Shown here piece by piece: positions 28,901 through 28,969 of a stretch of DNA of 28,969 bases. The notes under the pieces are model-generated. The model was not told the origin of the DNA and searched no databases. It saw nothing but the letters and a program-made list of their open reading frames with translations. Position numbers and translations under genes: made by a program. Origin of the DNA: a virus; the IMG/VR virus record IMGVR_UViG_3300030329_004977, positions 1-28,969 of that record. One strand, written 5' to 3'. Numbering within the stretch: the first letter of the stretch is position 1; every line of letters begins with the position of its first letter.

Positions 28901-28969
28901 CGCTGCTGCTGCCGCGACAAACGCGACCAACATTGCGACCAACGTTACGAATATCGCTGCTACAGGCGC
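25947..28969 (+). CDS. Tail fibre / adhesin with YadA-like head repeats (3' end missing)
   Basis: Open from ATG 25947 (AAGGAAG) to the right edge, at least 1007 residues. The N-terminus (FDRNIVFLDRAKETTSTLGR, WEVGLGAYYPLGNTWGREEI) matches the attachment domain of many phage fibres. Then come many short repeats like SVAIGSTAG, FIGYYAGNK and IGANAGAYG, the left-handed beta-roll of trimeric autotransporter heads. Two LT-W-N-----LA-V--DG-I units (near residues 475 and 803), a Gly-rich hinge and an Ala/Thr-rich coiled coil follow. It should form a trimeric fibre for host binding. The last part is encoded by 75-bp tandem repeats of higher G+C. Confidence 0.88.
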   Translation, partial: MAKAFDRNIVFLDRAKETTSTLGRGALSLAGAVAGFQPLSGIGWGTGLYGSPQNYSYYTLEEGEEWEVGLGAYYPLGNTWGREEIFDSSVTGAAAAVNKRIDLRGYGTIFLTLPASKLIAASSGNYVGIGVEQPQYELDVSGTTNVGQIRVDAEGADAPFEIKGGSNVEIHWSDGTVQNTSPTGAINTVSGMLSPAGSNRAIQFNNNELYGGSNSLAFRNVGLGTLIVSGNIVSDVAHTGYGRIISIGPAAGASLSGSDQVIIGHDAGEGSGSNSVIIGSAAGSLAQSINNSVILGYQAKARSNSVVVGASNASQQGGANSVGIGYYTLTDSSAPYSVAIGSTAGQNTSGAHTINIGYNASAKGASSVSIGSNSSTLLPSTTGYNYSVAVGAAAGAVDRAIALGYGAQAIQPSGFVVANDSTNSNMILSGMIGEKLNVLNAKLGINQNDPEAMLHTTAKNSTDVPIIIQGTFTQSSDLTRWNNILGDTLARVTNDGNISVVSGNVIVNNSGNFIADSGSITTNGLMSGNFDELRFVSEGSNRIKIGVGGGNSSGEIFDNDSIYIGNFAGSGIQLPSNYNTYVGAQAGAHDSMATQPSGKFQTFIGYYAGNKAIGGNFGSLAGSDYTTFVGHTAGKDASGLNSVAMGASAGISFQGRDGVHIGANAGAYGSGVWQVNIGSSAGGGANSIANYAINMGYGAGILSTGDNTIFIGKYAGTTTNGDDNIEIVTDGANPSIIGVNSNKLHIQNVIVGDTSTKKLAIGNVGASDLSPDATLEVKPNANSDIGFVVQGASSQTANLTEWQNNSETVLASVAADGTISASGAITAATGITLQRTTPAITTDKLYNVGGVLYFNGSGVNGAGGGGGGTSYTAGSGLQLNGTTFDALTATTSTSGIIQLQDSATDGTTNRAITPNAVYDISGVLAADVASTGTTNAAAITTNTTNIATNVTNIAATGATNAAAAATNATNIATNVTNIAATGATNAAAAATNATNIATNVTNIAATG
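28785..28969 (+). repeat. 75-bp tandem repeats in the fibre gene
   Basis: Units start at 28785, 28860 and 28935 (the last cut by the window). The two complete units differ by one base. Each encodes 25 residues of the type ATNVTNIAATGATNAAAA, keeping the frame and a coiled-coil-like register. G+C is well above the rest of the gene. Confidence 0.95.

Noticed and set aside
28577-28942. A 121-codon minus-strand frame rich in Ala and Val
   Set aside because: It is the mirror image of the repetitive fibre gene and has no start signals.

Overview
This window looks like part of the genome of a tailed double-stranded DNA phage (Caudoviricetes). It holds a packaging and head gene cluster (small-terminase-like protein, large terminase, portal, protease/scaffold, decoration protein, major capsid protein), a long tail-fibre gene that runs off the right edge, a phage sigma factor and one tRNA. 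The DNA is AT-rich, genes overlap or abut, and many open frames are under 60 codons. The host cannot be named from the sequence. Consensus sigma70-type promoters (TTGACA/TATAAT) fit a host with an ordinary primary sigma factor. The A-type Fe-S carrier, ferredoxin, GDP-mannose dehydratase and SET-domain genes are the kind of accessory genes seen in aquatic phages.

Layout. 1-2207 (minus): accessory metabolic genes, namely ferredoxin (cut by the left edge), HesB/IscA-type carrier, two membrane proteins, an NTF2-like protein and adenine phosphoribosyltransferase. 2272-4700: small genes on both strands, a possible holin-like protein and several structured intergenic stretches. 4720-13288 (minus): an early-type region of about thirty mostly tiny genes in short operons, plus tRNA-Asp(GUC). 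Most operons are separated by a repeated cassette: two imperfect dyads around a GC-rich core, about 40 bp of AT-rich DNA, then a near-identical promoter with a 16-bp spacer. 13367-25532 (plus): late module with sigma-like factor, small-terminase-like protein, an inserted block (acyl carrier protein, FkbM methyltransferase, Gmd, HNH and ERCC4 nucleases), large terminase, portal, protease with a nested scaffold, decoration protein and capsid, closed by a strong terminator. 25630-28969 (plus): a small protein and the tail fibre, which ends in 75-bp tandem repeats.

How it may work together (inference): host RNA polymerase reads the minus-strand cassettes early. The sigma-like protein at 13681 may then direct the host core enzyme to late promoters, for which a -10-only motif TATAATAT(A/T) at 13337, 3018 and 3908 (minus) is a candidate. 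The main novelties are the dyad/core/promoter cassette family, a PKS-type acyl carrier protein inside the packaging operon, a 98-residue SET protein, a family of intergenic RNA-like elements sharing a 15-bp box, and a 105-nt candidate structured RNA at 9535-9639.
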